A model generated the notes under the pieces. The model was not told the DNA's origin, did no database searches, and saw only the letters and a program-made list of their open reading frames with translations. From NCBI RefSeq assembly GCF_900092135.1, contig NZ_FMYF01000004.1:248001-312000 (forward strand): 64,000 nucleotides of DNA, in the 5' to 3' direction. This DNA comes from Raineyella antarctica (GTDB lineage: Bacteria > Actinomycetota > Actinomycetes > Propionibacteriales > Propionibacteriaceae). This document shows, piece after piece, positions 8,804-17,326 of the stretch; position 1 is the first letter of the stretch, and each line of letters opens with the position of its first letter. The position numbers and the translations under genes were made by a program.

Positions 8804-9169
8804 TCAGGCGCACTTGACGGTGACCACCGGGCAGCTGGCTTCCAGCAGCACCCGCTCGGCGGTCTGTCCCAGGGACAGTCGCCCTTCAGCCGTTCGCCGG
8901 CGCAGCCCGATCACGATGGCCGGATCGCCCCACACCTCGCCCTCCGGCGGCACCGCTGCCTGGAGAACGCGGCTGGCCAGGTCCGACTCGGGCTCGCAGT
9001 ACTCCCACTCCCAGGTGACCTCGGAGAGGCGCTCCTCGATCTCCGGGGGAACGGCTGGTTCACGACTCACCACGTGCAGCACTGAGCCGCTCCGGCGAAC
9101 ACGTTCGATGGCGAACGTGAGGGCTGCGCGACTTTCAGCGGACGAGGAGTAGGCCACCACGGTGCACAC
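8804..9169 (-). CDS. small universal stress protein (UspA-like)
   Basis: A 121-residue single UspA-like domain. The C-terminal part ([31 protein letters not shown]) matches the Usp nucleotide-binding end, but the glycine-rich ATP loop is degenerate: the expected GxxG-x9-G(S/T) pattern is incomplete. It may therefore be a non-ATP-binding member. GTG 9169 follows GGAGG at a longer-than-usual spacing of 10. It sits between sigA and the glutamate-cysteine ligase-type gene, all on the minus strand. Its function is not known. Confidence 0.7.
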   Translation of the reverse strand: MCTVVAYSSSAESRAALTFAIERVRRSGSVLHVVSREPAVPPEIEERLSEVTWEWEYCEPESDLASRVLQAAVPPEGEVWGDPAIVIGLRRRTAEGRLSLGQTAERVLLEASCPVVTVKCA

Positions 9170-9221
9170 GCTCGACGATCCTCCAGATTCCTGTGCGGCG
9201 GCCTGAAGGACGCCGATTCGA

Positions 9222-10715
9222 TCACTGGGACGACGATGGCCACTCGTGGACGGGGGTGTTCGACCGCATCAGGTCGATATACGTGGACAGCATAGACCCC
9301 AGGGCGGCCCGACGGTCCAGTCCGTCCGCCTCCCGGGCCGCGACCTCCTGCACCTGCCAGGTCGAGCCGTTGCGCCCGAGCAGGCAGCGTTGCTCGACGA
9401 TCCCGAGCAGCCGGTCGACGTCCGCCCCGTCCACCCCGCGATCCGCCAGCCCGGCCGCCGCCAGCGGCAGCAGCGTACGAACGACCAGCTCGTGGCCCGG
9501 TACCTGGCCGACGCCCGGCCAGTACTGCTCCGCGGCGATCCCGCCCCTGACTGCCGCGCGGAAGTTGTCCTCCGCGGCATGGAACGACATCCGGGACCAG
9601 ATCGGCGTCGCCTCTCGCGAGAGGGCATGGACCAGCCCGGTGTAGAAGGCCACGTTGGCCATGGTGTCGATGACCGTGGGACCGCCGGGCAGCACCCGGT
9701 TCTCGATCCTCAGGTGCGGGCGCCCGTCCGGGGCGGAGTAGATCGGTCGGTTCCAGCGGTAGATCGTGCCGTTGTGCAGGTTCAGCTCGGCCAGCTGCGG
9801 TGCCCGGCCCCGCTCCATCTCCGCTTCGGGGTCCTCCGCGCCGGTGATCGGCAGCAGCGCCGGGAAGTACCGGGCGTTCTCGGCGAACAGGTCGAAGATG
9901 GAGTTCACCCAGCGCTCGCCGAACCAGACCCGGGGCCGTACGCCCTGGGCCACCAGCTCGGCGCTGCGGGTGTCGGTGCTCTGCTCGAACAGCGGCACCC
10001 GTGTCTCCGCGACCAGGTGCCGGCCGAACAGGAACGGCGAGTTGGCGCCGACGACGATCTGCGCGCCGGCGATGGCCTGGGCCGCGTTCCAGTACGAGGC
10101 GAACTCATCGGGGCTGACCTGCAGGTGCACCTGGGTGGAGGTGCAGGCGGCCTCCGGCATGATCGAGTCGGACTCGATCACCAGGTTCTCCTCCCCGCGG
10201 ATCTCTATCAGCAGGTTCTCCTGGCGCGACTCCAGGATCTGGTCGTTGAGCAGCAGGTAGCGGCCGCCCTCCGAGATGTTCGCGATGTCCAGGTGCCGCG
10301 GTTCCAGGGTCGGCAGCGTGCCGATCATCACCACGGCCGGCGGTGCCGAGAGCCCGGAGTCGTCGATGCGCTGCTGCGCACGATGCAGGCTGCCGCTGAC
10401 CGACTCCTCGAAACCGGTCAGGCCGTCCTCGTCCAGCGGCCGGGGATCGACGTTCAGCTCGATGTTGAACCGTCCCAGTTCGGTCGTGAAGTCGGGATCG
10501 TCGATCGCCTCCAGGACCTGCGAGTTCAGCATTGCCGGGCGCATCCTGGCGTCGACGAGGTTCAGCTCCACCTCCAGCCCGACCAGCTGGGGCTCGGTGA
10601 CGAAGTCCACCTCCTCCAGGAGTCGGCCCAGCACGGCGACGTCGCGCTGGACCTTGCGCCGGTAGCGACTGCGATCGCGGCGGTCGAACGTGCGGATCTC
10701 GACTTGTGCACCCAT
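9222..10715 (-). CDS. glutamate-cysteine ligase family protein (GCS2)
   Basis: A 497-residue carboxylate-amine ligase-fold protein. The family is visible in LVGLEVELNLVD near residue 45, FNIELNVDPRPL, STQVHLQVSPDEFASYWNAA, and RIENRVLPGGPTVIDTMAN. These enzymes join glutamate to an amine with ATP, for example gamma-glutamylcysteine in glutathione or ergothioneine synthesis. The real substrate cannot be read from the sequence, and no egt or glutathione genes are nearby. ATG 10715 was chosen; the open frame extends to 11198 but the extra part overlaps the divergent peptidase gene and is low-complexity Arg/Pro/Gly. Confidence 0.78.
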   Translation of the reverse strand: MGAQVEIRTFDRRDRSRYRRKVQRDVAVLGRLLEEVDFVTEPQLVGLEVELNLVDARMRPAMLNSQVLEAIDDPDFTTELGRFNIELNVDPRPLDEDGLTGFEESVSGSLHRAQQRIDDSGLSAPPAVVMIGTLPTLEPRHLDIANISEGGRYLLLNDQILESRQENLLIEIRGEENLVIESDSIMPEAACTSTQVHLQVSPDEFASYWNAAQAIAGAQIVVGANSPFLFGRHLVAETRVPLFEQSTDTRSAELVAQGVRPRVWFGERWVNSIFDLFAENARYFPALLPITGAEDPEAEMERGRAPQLAELNLHNGTIYRWNRPIYSAPDGRPHLRIENRVLPGGPTVIDTMANVAFYTGLVHALSREATPIWSRMSFHAAEDNFRAAVRGGIAAEQYWPGVGQVPGHELVVRTLLPLAAAGLADRGVDGADVDRLLGIVEQRCLLGRNGSTWQVQEVAAREADGLDRRAALGSMLSTYIDLMRSNTPVHEWPSSSQ

Positions 10716-10807
10716 GGCACCATCATTCTGGCCCGGGGGCCGGCGCGCAAAGATCCGGCCGTTCCGGCCTGTCCGGATGATCGACGGGCGACCTCGGCCG
10801 GCGGCCC

Positions 10808-10813
10808 TAGGCT
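10808..10813 (+). promoter_or_regulatory. -10 element of leaderless S9 peptidase gene
   Basis: TAGGCT, 6 nt before the GTG start at 10820. There is no Shine-Dalgarno sequence in the 6-nt gap beyond a plain G-run. Confidence 0.45.
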
Positions 10814-10819
10814 GGGGGC

Positions 10820-13099
10820 GTGTCCGACTCCGCACAGACCCGCCCGCTCGGAGCGCCCCGCGCCCGGCGCCTCCCCCGAACCCGCTCCCACCACGGCCGG
10901 ACGTTCGACGACCCGTACGAGTGGCTGCGCGACGACGACCCGGCGGTGCTCGGCCACCTGCAGGCGGAGAACGACTGGTTCGATGCCGCCACGGCCGGCC
11001 AGGAGGGGCTGCGCGCATCGCTGGTGGCCGACATCTCGGCCCGTACCCAGCAGACCGACCTGAGCGTGCCGGTCCGGGTGGTCCACGACGGCCCGGACGG
11101 GCCGCTGGCCTACTGGTACTACGGGCGGACGATCGAGGGCCAGAACTACCCGGTCCAGGTCCGGCTGCGCACCACTGCCGGCCCCGACGAGCTGCCACCG
11201 CGACCGACCGACGCGCCGGCGGACGAAGAAGTGCTGCTCGACATGAACCAGGCCGCCCAGGGCCATGACTTCTTCCAGGTCGGGCTGCTCCAGCCCTCCC
11301 CCGACGGCCACCTGCTGGCCTGGTCCGAGGACACCACCGGCGACGAGCGCTTCACCGTGCACTTCCGCGACCTGGCCACCGGCGCCGACCTGCCGGACCT
11401 GGTCGAGGATGTCGCCTGGGGCGGTGTGTGGGCAGGGAACGACACGTTCGTGGTCTCCCGCTGCGACGACGCCTGGCGACCGTTCCAGGTCCTCGCCCAC
11501 CGCCTCGGGACCCCGACGCCGCAGGACCGGGTCGTCCTCACCGAGACCGACGAGAGGTTCTGGCTCGGGGTGGACTCCTCGCGGGATCGGCGCTGGGTGG
11601 TCATCGGCGCGGCGAGCAAGGACAGCTCCGAGTACGCACTTCTGCCCGCGGACCGTCCGGACAGCCCCCCGCGAGTGGTCACGCCCCGCTCCCCCGGGAT
11701 CGACTACGACGTCGAGGTCGGTCCCGATCGGCTGTGGATCACCCACAACGCCACCCTTGGCGGGGAGGCCGCCGTCGACTTCGCCGTCGCCACCGCCCCC
11801 CTGGAAGCCACCGGGATCGCCGACTGGACCCCGGTACTGCGCCCGTCCCTGGGCGTACGGGTCCTCGGGGTCGATGCCTACGCGACCCACCAAGTCATCT
11901 CCGTGCGGCACGGCGGGCAGTTGGACGCGTACGTGGTGGGCGCCGATGCATGGTCCGTGACCGGCAGCGCACCGGCCGCGGACCAGGTCCCGGGTCGGTC
12001 GCTCGCCTCGGTCATCGCCGGCGACGAACCGGGCGCGATCGTGCCGGAGCGGGTCCTGACGGTGCAGGCAGTCTCGCTGCCCGAGCTCGACTGCACCCGG
12101 GTCCGGGCCATCTACACCTCGATGCTGGACCCGCAGACGGTGGTCGAGTGCGACCTGGACGCCACCGGCGCCCTGGCGGTCGCCCCGGCCCACGTGCTGC
12201 GCCGTACGCCGGTCCTGGACCATCCCGAGCACGGACCGTACGACCCGGCCGAGTACGTGCAGCAGCGTCTCTGGGCGACCGCCGAGGACGGCACCCAGGT
12301 GCCGCTGTCGGTGGTTCACCGCCGCGACGTGCCGCTGGACGGGTCCGCCCCGGCCCTGTTGTACGGCTACGGGGCCTACGAGGTCAGCATCGATGCCGAG
12401 TTCAGCATCTCCCGGCTGTCGCTGCTCGACCGCGGCTTCGTGGTGGCGCTGGCCCACGTACGGGGCGGGGGCGAGCTGGGCCGGTCCTGGTACGAGCAGG
12501 GCCGGCTGATGCACAAGCGCAACACCTTCACCGACTTCATCGCCTGCGCGCACCGGCTCGTGGGGGCCGGCTTCACCTCCCCCCACCGGCTGGTGGCCGA
12601 GGGTGGCAGCGCCGGTGGGCTGCTGATGGGGGCCGTGGCGAACCTCGCCCCGGAGTCCTTCGCGGGGATCCTGGCCGAGGTGCCGTTCGTCGATCCCCTG
12701 ACGACGATCCTGATGCCCGAGCTGCCGCTGACCGTCACCGAGTGGGAGGAGTGGGGCGACCCGCTCACCGATCCGGCGGTCTACGACTACATGGCCGGCT
12801 ACTCTCCGTACGAGAACGTCCGGGCCCAGGCCTATCCGAGGATCCTGGCCACCAGCGGCCTGCACGACACCCGCGTCTCGTACGTGGAGCCGGCCAAGTG
12901 GGTGGCCGCCCTGCGCCACCTCGCCACCAACGACGACGCCGACATCCTGCTGCGGGTCGAGATGGAGGCCGGGCACGGCGGGGTCAGCGGTCGCTACGCC
13001 GCGTGGGCGGAGCGGGCCCGCGAGCTGGCCTGGGTGATCACCGTCGTGGGTGCCGCGGGGGTGGACGCGGAGGCGGCGACCGGGGCGTCGGGCGCCTGA
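10820..13099 (+). CDS. prolyl oligopeptidase family serine peptidase (S9, oligopeptidase B-like)
   Basis: A 759-residue S9 peptidase, probably cytoplasmic since no signal peptide is visible, that should cut short peptides. The N-terminal DPYEWLRDDDP motif and a beta-propeller (to about residue 430) are followed by an alpha/beta-hydrolase domain. The catalytic triad is readable: Ser597 in GGSAGG, Asp683 in SGLHDTRVSY, His719 in EAGHGG. The overall length and the DPYEWL start fit oligopeptidase B or prolyl endopeptidase. Which residue it prefers is not decided here. GTG 10820 has no ribosome site but a TAGGCT hexamer 6 nt upstream. Confidence 0.9.
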   Translation: MSDSAQTRPLGAPRARRLPRTRSHHGRTFDDPYEWLRDDDPAVLGHLQAENDWFDAATAGQEGLRASLVADISARTQQTDLSVPVRVVHDGPDGPLAYWYYGRTIEGQNYPVQVRLRTTAGPDELPPRPTDAPADEEVLLDMNQAAQGHDFFQVGLLQPSPDGHLLAWSEDTTGDERFTVHFRDLATGADLPDLVEDVAWGGVWAGNDTFVVSRCDDAWRPFQVLAHRLGTPTPQDRVVLTETDERFWLGVDSSRDRRWVVIGAASKDSSEYALLPADRPDSPPRVVTPRSPGIDYDVEVGPDRLWITHNATLGGEAAVDFAVATAPLEATGIADWTPVLRPSLGVRVLGVDAYATHQVISVRHGGQLDAYVVGADAWSVTGSAPAADQVPGRSLASVIAGDEPGAIVPERVLTVQAVSLPELDCTRVRAIYTSMLDPQTVVECDLDATGALAVAPAHVLRRTPVLDHPEHGPYDPAEYVQQRLWATAEDGTQVPLSVVHRRDVPLDGSAPALLYGYGAYEVSIDAEFSISRLSLLDRGFVVALAHVRGGGELGRSWYEQGRLMHKRNTFTDFIACAHRLVGAGFTSPHRLVAEGGSAGGLLMGAVANLAPESFAGILAEVPFVDPLTTILMPELPLTVTEWEEWGDPLTDPAVYDYMAGYSPYENVRAQAYPRILATSGLHDTRVSYVEPAKWVAALRHLATNDDADILLRVEMEAGHGGVSGRYAAWAERARELAWVITVVGAAGVDAEAATGASGA

Positions 13100-13252
13100 G
13101 GGAGGCGGGTGCGCGGCGGTCGTACGTCATCTCGATGACGGGGCATCCCTGACATCCCCGGGTGCTAACTCAGGGTCGGATCAGGGGGACGCGGGAATGA
13201 ATTCCACGGTACCCGGCGTTGAATGGTCCGTAGGCGATCGAAAGGGACCCCT

Positions 13253-14227
13253 ATGGCTACGAACCGCACACGCACCAGTGACGGCATCGACGGCAAGGAC
13301 GCGGTCGGCCTGTACCTCGACGAGATTGCCCGCACCCCGCTGCTGACCGCCGAGCAAGAGGTCGAACTCGCCCGCACCATCGAGGTCGGCCTCTACGCCG
13401 AGCACATCCTCTCCGGCGAGGTGACGACCGCGGACCGCCGGGCGGCTGCGGCCGAACGCGAAGGACTCGTCGTCCGACGCCCCACCCATGAGGAACTGGA
13501 GTTCCTCGTGGCGCAGGGGCAGGAGGCGATGCAGCGCTTCATCCAGGCCAACCTGCGCCTGGTCGTCTCGGTCGCCCGCAAGTACGGCCGCGGCCAGATG
13601 CCGATGCTGGACCTGGTGCAGGAGGGCAACACCGGCCTGATCCGCGCGGTCGAGAAGTTCGACTACGCCAAGGGCTTCAAGTTCTCCACCTACGCCACCT
13701 GGTGGGTGCGCCAGTCGATCTCCCGCGGGATCGCGCAGCAGGGCCGGATCGTACGGCTCCCGGTGCACGTGGCCGAGCAGGTCAACCAGGTCGGCGCGGT
13801 GCGTCGCACGTTGGAGCGCCAGCTGGGTCGCGAGCCGGAGCTGGCGGAGATCGCCCAGGAGATGGGGCTGGAGGTGGAGAAGGTGATCGACCTGATCCGC
13901 TTCGGCCACGACCACGTCAGCCTCGACGCGCCGGTCGAGCAGGACGGCGACACGGCACTCGGCGACCTGATCGCCCGCGAGCCGATGCCCGGGCCCGACG
14001 AGATGGTCCTGGACGCGGAGGACCACGCCTACCTCGAGGACCTGCTGGGCACGCTGGACGACCGGTCCGCGGACGTCGTCCGCCGCCGCTATGGTCTGCT
14101 GGACGGTCGCCAGGCCAAGCTCGCCGACATCGGTGCCGTCTGGGGCATCACCGCCGAGCGGGTCCGCCAGATCGAGCGGCACGCGATCAGCCAGCTGCGG
14201 GTGCGCAGCGAGGAGATGGCTGCCTGA
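13253..14227 (+). CDS. RNA polymerase sigma factor, group 2 (SigB/HrdD-like)
   Basis: A 324-residue sigma-70 factor closely like SigA but lacking the long N-terminal extension. Region 1.2 (DAVGLYLDEIARTPLLTAEQEVELA), region 2 ([38 protein letters not shown]), region 3 and region 4 (VWGITAERVRQIERHAISQL) are all present. Group 2 factors usually serve stationary phase or stress. I chose ATG 13253 because AAAGGGA precedes it by 5 nt; an in-frame ATG at 13223 has no such site. The preceding gap (13100-13252) shows no other gene. Confidence 0.9.
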   Translation: MATNRTRTSDGIDGKDAVGLYLDEIARTPLLTAEQEVELARTIEVGLYAEHILSGEVTTADRRAAAAEREGLVVRRPTHEELEFLVAQGQEAMQRFIQANLRLVVSVARKYGRGQMPMLDLVQEGNTGLIRAVEKFDYAKGFKFSTYATWWVRQSISRGIAQQGRIVRLPVHVAEQVNQVGAVRRTLERQLGREPELAEIAQEMGLEVEKVIDLIRFGHDHVSLDAPVEQDGDTALGDLIAREPMPGPDEMVLDAEDHAYLEDLLGTLDDRSADVVRRRYGLLDGRQAKLADIGAVWGITAERVRQIERHAISQLRVRSEEMAA

Positions 14228-14258
14228 CGCCGACCACAGGTCGGACGCTACGAGGAAG

Positions 14259-14296
14259 GATCGGCCGGTGCACAGGGCCCTGCGCACCGGCCGATC
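14259..14296. terminator. bidirectional terminator between group 2 sigma gene and tesB
   Basis: A perfect 13-bp stem (14259-14271 with 14284-14296) and a 12-nt loop lie between convergent genes. Confidence 0.75.
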
Positions 14297-14351
14297 TGCG
14301 TCCCCGCGTCCTCTGGCCGCCTGCCGCACGGGCACCGACCACCGGGCGCCG

Positions 14352-15227
14352 CTAGGTCCGGCGGATCAGCCCCTCCTGGGCCTGCGTCGAGACCAGCTCA
14401 CCATCCTGGAACACCCGGCCCAGGGCCAGCCCGACCGCCGCCGCGGCGGAGGGCGACACCTGCTCGAACAACATCCAGTCGTCGACCCGGAAGGGGCGGT
14501 GGAACCACATCGAGTGGTCCAGGGACACCGCCATCAGCCCGGGGCCGAGCGAGACGCCGTGGGTCACCAGCGTGGTGGAGAGCAGCGAGACGTCCGAGAG
14601 GTAGGCCAGCGTGCAGTCGTGCAGGCGCTGGTTGACCAATGGTTCCAGGCCCACGTCGGCGATCCGTCCGTTGGTCCGGTACCAGAACCGCTGCGCCGAG
14701 GGATGGGCGGCGTTCTCCGCCGCCTCCCCGACCCAGCGGACGTCGAGGACGCCCCATTCCTGCTGGACGTCGAGGAAGGGCAGCCCCATCCGCTGGAAGA
14801 CCCGCTGGGTCTCCGGTCCCCCGTCCAGCTTGTGGCACTCGTCCGGGCCGGGGATGCCCAGCGGCTGGGAGTCCTGGTGCTCCAGGCCTGTCTCGGGGAT
14901 CTTGAACGAGGCGGCGAGCCGGAAGATCTGCTTGCCGTGCTGGCGTGCCACCACCGACCGGGTGGTGAAGGTGGCCCCGTCGCGCTCGGCCGTCACGGAG
15001 TAGACCAGCGGGGCGTCGTACTGTCCGGGGCGCAGGAAGTAGGCGTGCAGGGAGTGCACCCGCCGATCCTCGGGAACCGTGCGGTAGGCGGCCATCAGGG
15101 CCTGGGCGAGCACCTGCCCGCCGAAGACCCGCTGGAGCCCCGATCGCGGATTGGCGCCGCGGTAGAGTCCCGGCTCGACCTCCTCCAGCTGCATCAGGTC
15201 GACCAGGTCATGGATGCTCTTGGGCAC
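14352..15227 (-). CDS. tesB: acyl-CoA thioesterase II
   Basis: A 291-residue double-hotdog thioesterase that hydrolyses acyl-CoA to fatty acid and CoA. TesB-family features: FGGQVLAQALMAAYRTV near residue 35, VHSLHAYFLRPG near 57, GATFTTRSVVARQHGKQIF, the second hotdog with SLDHSMWFHRPFRVDDWMLFE, and the catalytic-type Asp and Thr/Gln positions in these blocks. GTG 15227 lies 3 nt after the stop of the PAC2 gene and uses GAGGAAGGA inside that gene's last codons as ribosome site, so the two are coupled. Confidence 0.93.
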   Translation of the reverse strand: MPKSIHDLVDLMQLEEVEPGLYRGANPRSGLQRVFGGQVLAQALMAAYRTVPEDRRVHSLHAYFLRPGQYDAPLVYSVTAERDGATFTTRSVVARQHGKQIFRLAASFKIPETGLEHQDSQPLGIPGPDECHKLDGGPETQRVFQRMGLPFLDVQQEWGVLDVRWVGEAAENAAHPSAQRFWYRTNGRIADVGLEPLVNQRLHDCTLAYLSDVSLLSTTLVTHGVSLGPGLMAVSLDHSMWFHRPFRVDDWMLFEQVSPSAAAAVGLALGRVFQDGELVSTQAQEGLIRRT

Positions 15228-15230
15228 CTG

Positions 15231-16148
15231 TCATCCTTCCTCGGCGTCACCGTCGCCGGTGTCGCGCCCACGATCGTGCTCGGCCAGGAAACGTTCGAAC
15301 TCCTCCCCCAGCTCATCCGCGCTGGGAAGCTCACCGACCAGGGTCCGGAACTCGTCGTACCCCGACTCCAGGATCGCGAGCACCTGCGGCCCGTTCTCGG
15401 TGGCCGCTACCTGTGCATCGATCTCGGCCCTGTTCAGGGCGACCCGGTCCTCCAGCGGTGCCGGCACCAGGTTAAGGCCGCACGAGGACTGGAGCACCTC
15501 CAGGGCCGCGGCGGCGGACCCGAGGTGCTCGGCCTTGCCGAGGTAGTACGGCACACACACGTCGATGCCGAGCGTACGGCGGCCGTTCTCGGCGAGGACG
15601 ACCTCGAGGTAGGTACCGAAGGTCGCGGCGACCGTCAACGAACCGCTGAAGGCGTCCCAGGGCTGCAGGACCAGCTCCGGGTCAGCGGAGTGGGTGAAGA
15701 CCTGGGTCGGCCGGGTGTGCGGCACCCGCATCGGCACGGCCGTGACGTTGACGACGAGCCGGACCTGCAGGGTAGTGATGATGTCGGTGATGGCGGCGAC
15801 CACCCGGTCCCACAGCAGCATCGGCTCGGGGCCGGCCAGCACCAGGAACGTCTCGCCCGCGGCGTCGGTCATCGCCCAGAGGATCAGCTCGGCTGTCCGG
15901 GGACGGACCAGCATCCCGTCCTCGAACTCGAGCACCGGTCGCCTGTCGGCGTACTGCGTCAGCCGGTCCAGGTCGAAACGGGCGATCGGGCGGCCGGTGC
16001 AGTGCTCGCCCAGATGCGTGGCGACCAGGTGCTGCACCCGGCCAGCACTACCGGCGCCGTCGAGGAGCACCAGCAGCACAGGGCGCTTGCCTCGCAGGTC
16101 GTCCCAGCCGTCCTGACTGGACTGGTACAGGCTGCGAGGATCGGACAT
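15231..16148 (-). CDS. PAC2 family protein
   Basis: A 305-residue member of the PAC2 (proteasome assembly chaperone 2-like) family. These proteins are common in actinobacteria, sometimes near proteasome or thioesterase genes, but their role is not established. Visible family parts: LLVLLDGAGSAGRVQHL near residue 27, FDLDRLTQYADRRP, LRVVPHTRP-like VPMRVPHTRPTQVF, and a Glu-rich C-terminus. ATG 16148 is chosen because TAGGGT lies 7 nt upstream, fitting a leaderless start; GTG 16157 would overlap that hexamer. First gene of a two-gene operon with tesB. Confidence 0.82.
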   Translation of the reverse strand: MSDPRSLYQSSQDGWDDLRGKRPVLLVLLDGAGSAGRVQHLVATHLGEHCTGRPIARFDLDRLTQYADRRPVLEFEDGMLVRPRTAELILWAMTDAAGETFLVLAGPEPMLLWDRVVAAITDIITTLQVRLVVNVTAVPMRVPHTRPTQVFTHSADPELVLQPWDAFSGSLTVAATFGTYLEVVLAENGRRTLGIDVCVPYYLGKAEHLGSAAAALEVLQSSCGLNLVPAPLEDRVALNRAEIDAQVAATENGPQVLAILESGYDEFRTLVGELPSADELGEEFERFLAEHDRGRDTGDGDAEEG

Positions 16149-16155
16149 GCCCCTC

Positions 16156-16161
16156 ACCCTA
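16156..16161 (-). promoter_or_regulatory. -10 element of leaderless PAC2 gene
   Basis: TAGGGT on the minus strand, 7 nt before the ATG at 16148. It favours this start over the GTG at 16157. Confidence 0.4.
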
Positions 16162-16220
16162 CCCGCGGGCGCCAGCCGGGGCCGTCGATCCGTGACGGGC
16201 CAGGTCCGTACGGCGGCTCC

Positions 16221-16643
16221 TCAGTCGCCGCGGGCCTTGCGGGTCTCCCTGTCGTTGGCCTTCTGCAGCGCCTGGACGAGTTCGTCCTTGTCCATCCTCG
16301 AGCGGCCCTCGATGCCGAGCCGCTGGGCGAGCTCGTAGAGGTGCTCCTTGGAGGCGTTGGCGTCGACGCCTCCGGCGGTCGCTGCCGGGGAGTCACCGCT
16401 GCCCTCGGCATGCTCGTCCGAGGGCCCGGCCTTCTCCTTGGGCTCCCAGTGGTCGCCGACCTTCTCGTGGGTGTGCTTCAGTGAGGCGTACGCGGTACGG
16501 GCGGCGCGCTGCTCCTCGCCATAGCTGTCCAGCGCGGAATCGTAGGTCTTGGCGAACGTGTCCTGCGCCTTCTGCTCCGAGCGCTTCAGGGTGGAGGGCA
16601 ACTCGCCCTTGCGGGCGTGCCCGTCCTTGCCGGTCTTGGGCAT
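16221..16643 (-). CDS. ChaB-like protein with C-terminal Rho-N/SAP-like motif
   Basis: A 140-residue hydrophilic protein. Residues 10-70 match the ChaB pattern (ELPSTLKRSEQKAQDTF, SALDSYGEEQRAARTAYASLKH). Residues 105-135 (KEHLYELAQRLGIEGRSRMDKDELVQAL) form a helix-extended-helix like the Rho N-terminal or SAP nucleic-acid-binding module. A linker rich in Gly/Ser/Ala joins them. ChaB was named for cation transport regulation in E. coli, but its biochemical role is unclear. ATG 16643 follows AAGGAG with 8 nt spacing. It lies 16 nt downstream of the DUF1622 gene, so probably in one operon. Confidence 0.75.
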   Translation of the reverse strand: MPKTGKDGHARKGELPSTLKRSEQKAQDTFAKTYDSALDSYGEEQRAARTAYASLKHTHEKVGDHWEPKEKAGPSDEHAEGSGDSPAATAGGVDANASKEHLYELAQRLGIEGRSRMDKDELVQALQKANDRETRKARGD

Positions 16644-16659
16644 GGTCCGGACTCCTTGA

Positions 16660-17097
16660 TCAGGGGATCGGTCGTTGCGTCCCTTCCACTGTAGGTCGGA
16701 CCCCGGGTCCGTAGCCGCCCCCGGTCGGCGCTGCGGCCGGCTGCATGCCGTCGTCCCGGCGGGACTGCCAGGGCCAGCGGCCGGTGATCTCCAGTTCCAG
16801 GGAGAAGCTGAGGAAGGTCCGGATCAGCACGATCACGCCGAGCACGCCCACGGACCGGTAGGTGGGGGCGACGGCCACCGTACGGATGATGTCGGCGGCG
16901 ACCAGCAGCTCCAGTCCGAGGAGGATGGATCGTCCCAGCCACTGGCGGTACCGGTGGTACACGTCCTCCGGGGAGCTCCGGCGCAGCATCGCGGCGCCGG
17001 CGACGAGGGTCGAGATGACGGCCCCGAGGACGATCGCCACCACTCCCGCGGCGTCGACCACCTTGCCGACCGACTCGATCATGTCCTGGAAAACCAT
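16660..17097 (-). CDS. DUF1622 family membrane protein
   Basis: A 145-residue protein with three predicted membrane segments (about 12-36, 55-75, 82-98). The conserved YRQWLGRSILLGLELLVAADII stretch and the following RTVAV are typical of DUF1622. The family has no assigned function. The C-terminal 35 residues are Pro/Gly-rich and probably disordered. GGGGGGACC precedes ATG 17097. Upstream is a 17-bp tandem repeat and then hrpA; downstream is the ChaB-like gene. Confidence 0.8.
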   Translation of the reverse strand: MVFQDMIESVGKVVDAAGVVAIVLGAVISTLVAGAAMLRRSSPEDVYHRYRQWLGRSILLGLELLVAADIIRTVAVAPTYRSVGVLGVIVLIRTFLSFSLELEITGRWPWQSRRDDGMQPAAAPTGGGYGPGVRPTVEGTQRPIP

Positions 17098-17207
17098 GGT
17101 CCCCCCGTACTGTCGGCCCCGATGTCACGGCCGACGGACAGCTGTGGTGGCTCCCACTCTGGAGTAACCGGACGGCCGGGCACAAGGCCCCGCCGGAGGG
17201 TGGCCGG

Positions 17208-17309
17208 GCCTGGGTGTGAACCGAGCCTGGGTGTGGACCGGGCCTGGGTGTGAACCGAGCCTGGGTGTGGACCGGGCCTGGGTGTGAACCGGGCGTGGAG
17301 GTGGTCCGG
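17208..17309. repeat. 17-bp tandem repeat with alternating (34-bp) variant
   Basis: Five clean copies of a 17-bp unit (GCCTGGGTGTGRACCGR) start at 17208, 17225, 17242, 17259 and 17276; a degraded sixth follows at 17293. Copies alternate between the TGAACCGA and TGGACCGG forms, giving a 34-bp higher-order repeat. It begins just past the hrpA stop codon (17327 on the minus strand). 17 bp breaks the reading frame, so it is not coding. Confidence 0.88.
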
Positions 17310-17326
17310 GCGTGGCACAGCCGGGC

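Noticed and set aside
9222-11198. A 658-residue version of the glutamate-cysteine ligase-type gene
   Set aside because: The extra N-terminal part is low-complexity Arg/Pro/Gly and lies opposite the start of the S9 peptidase gene.
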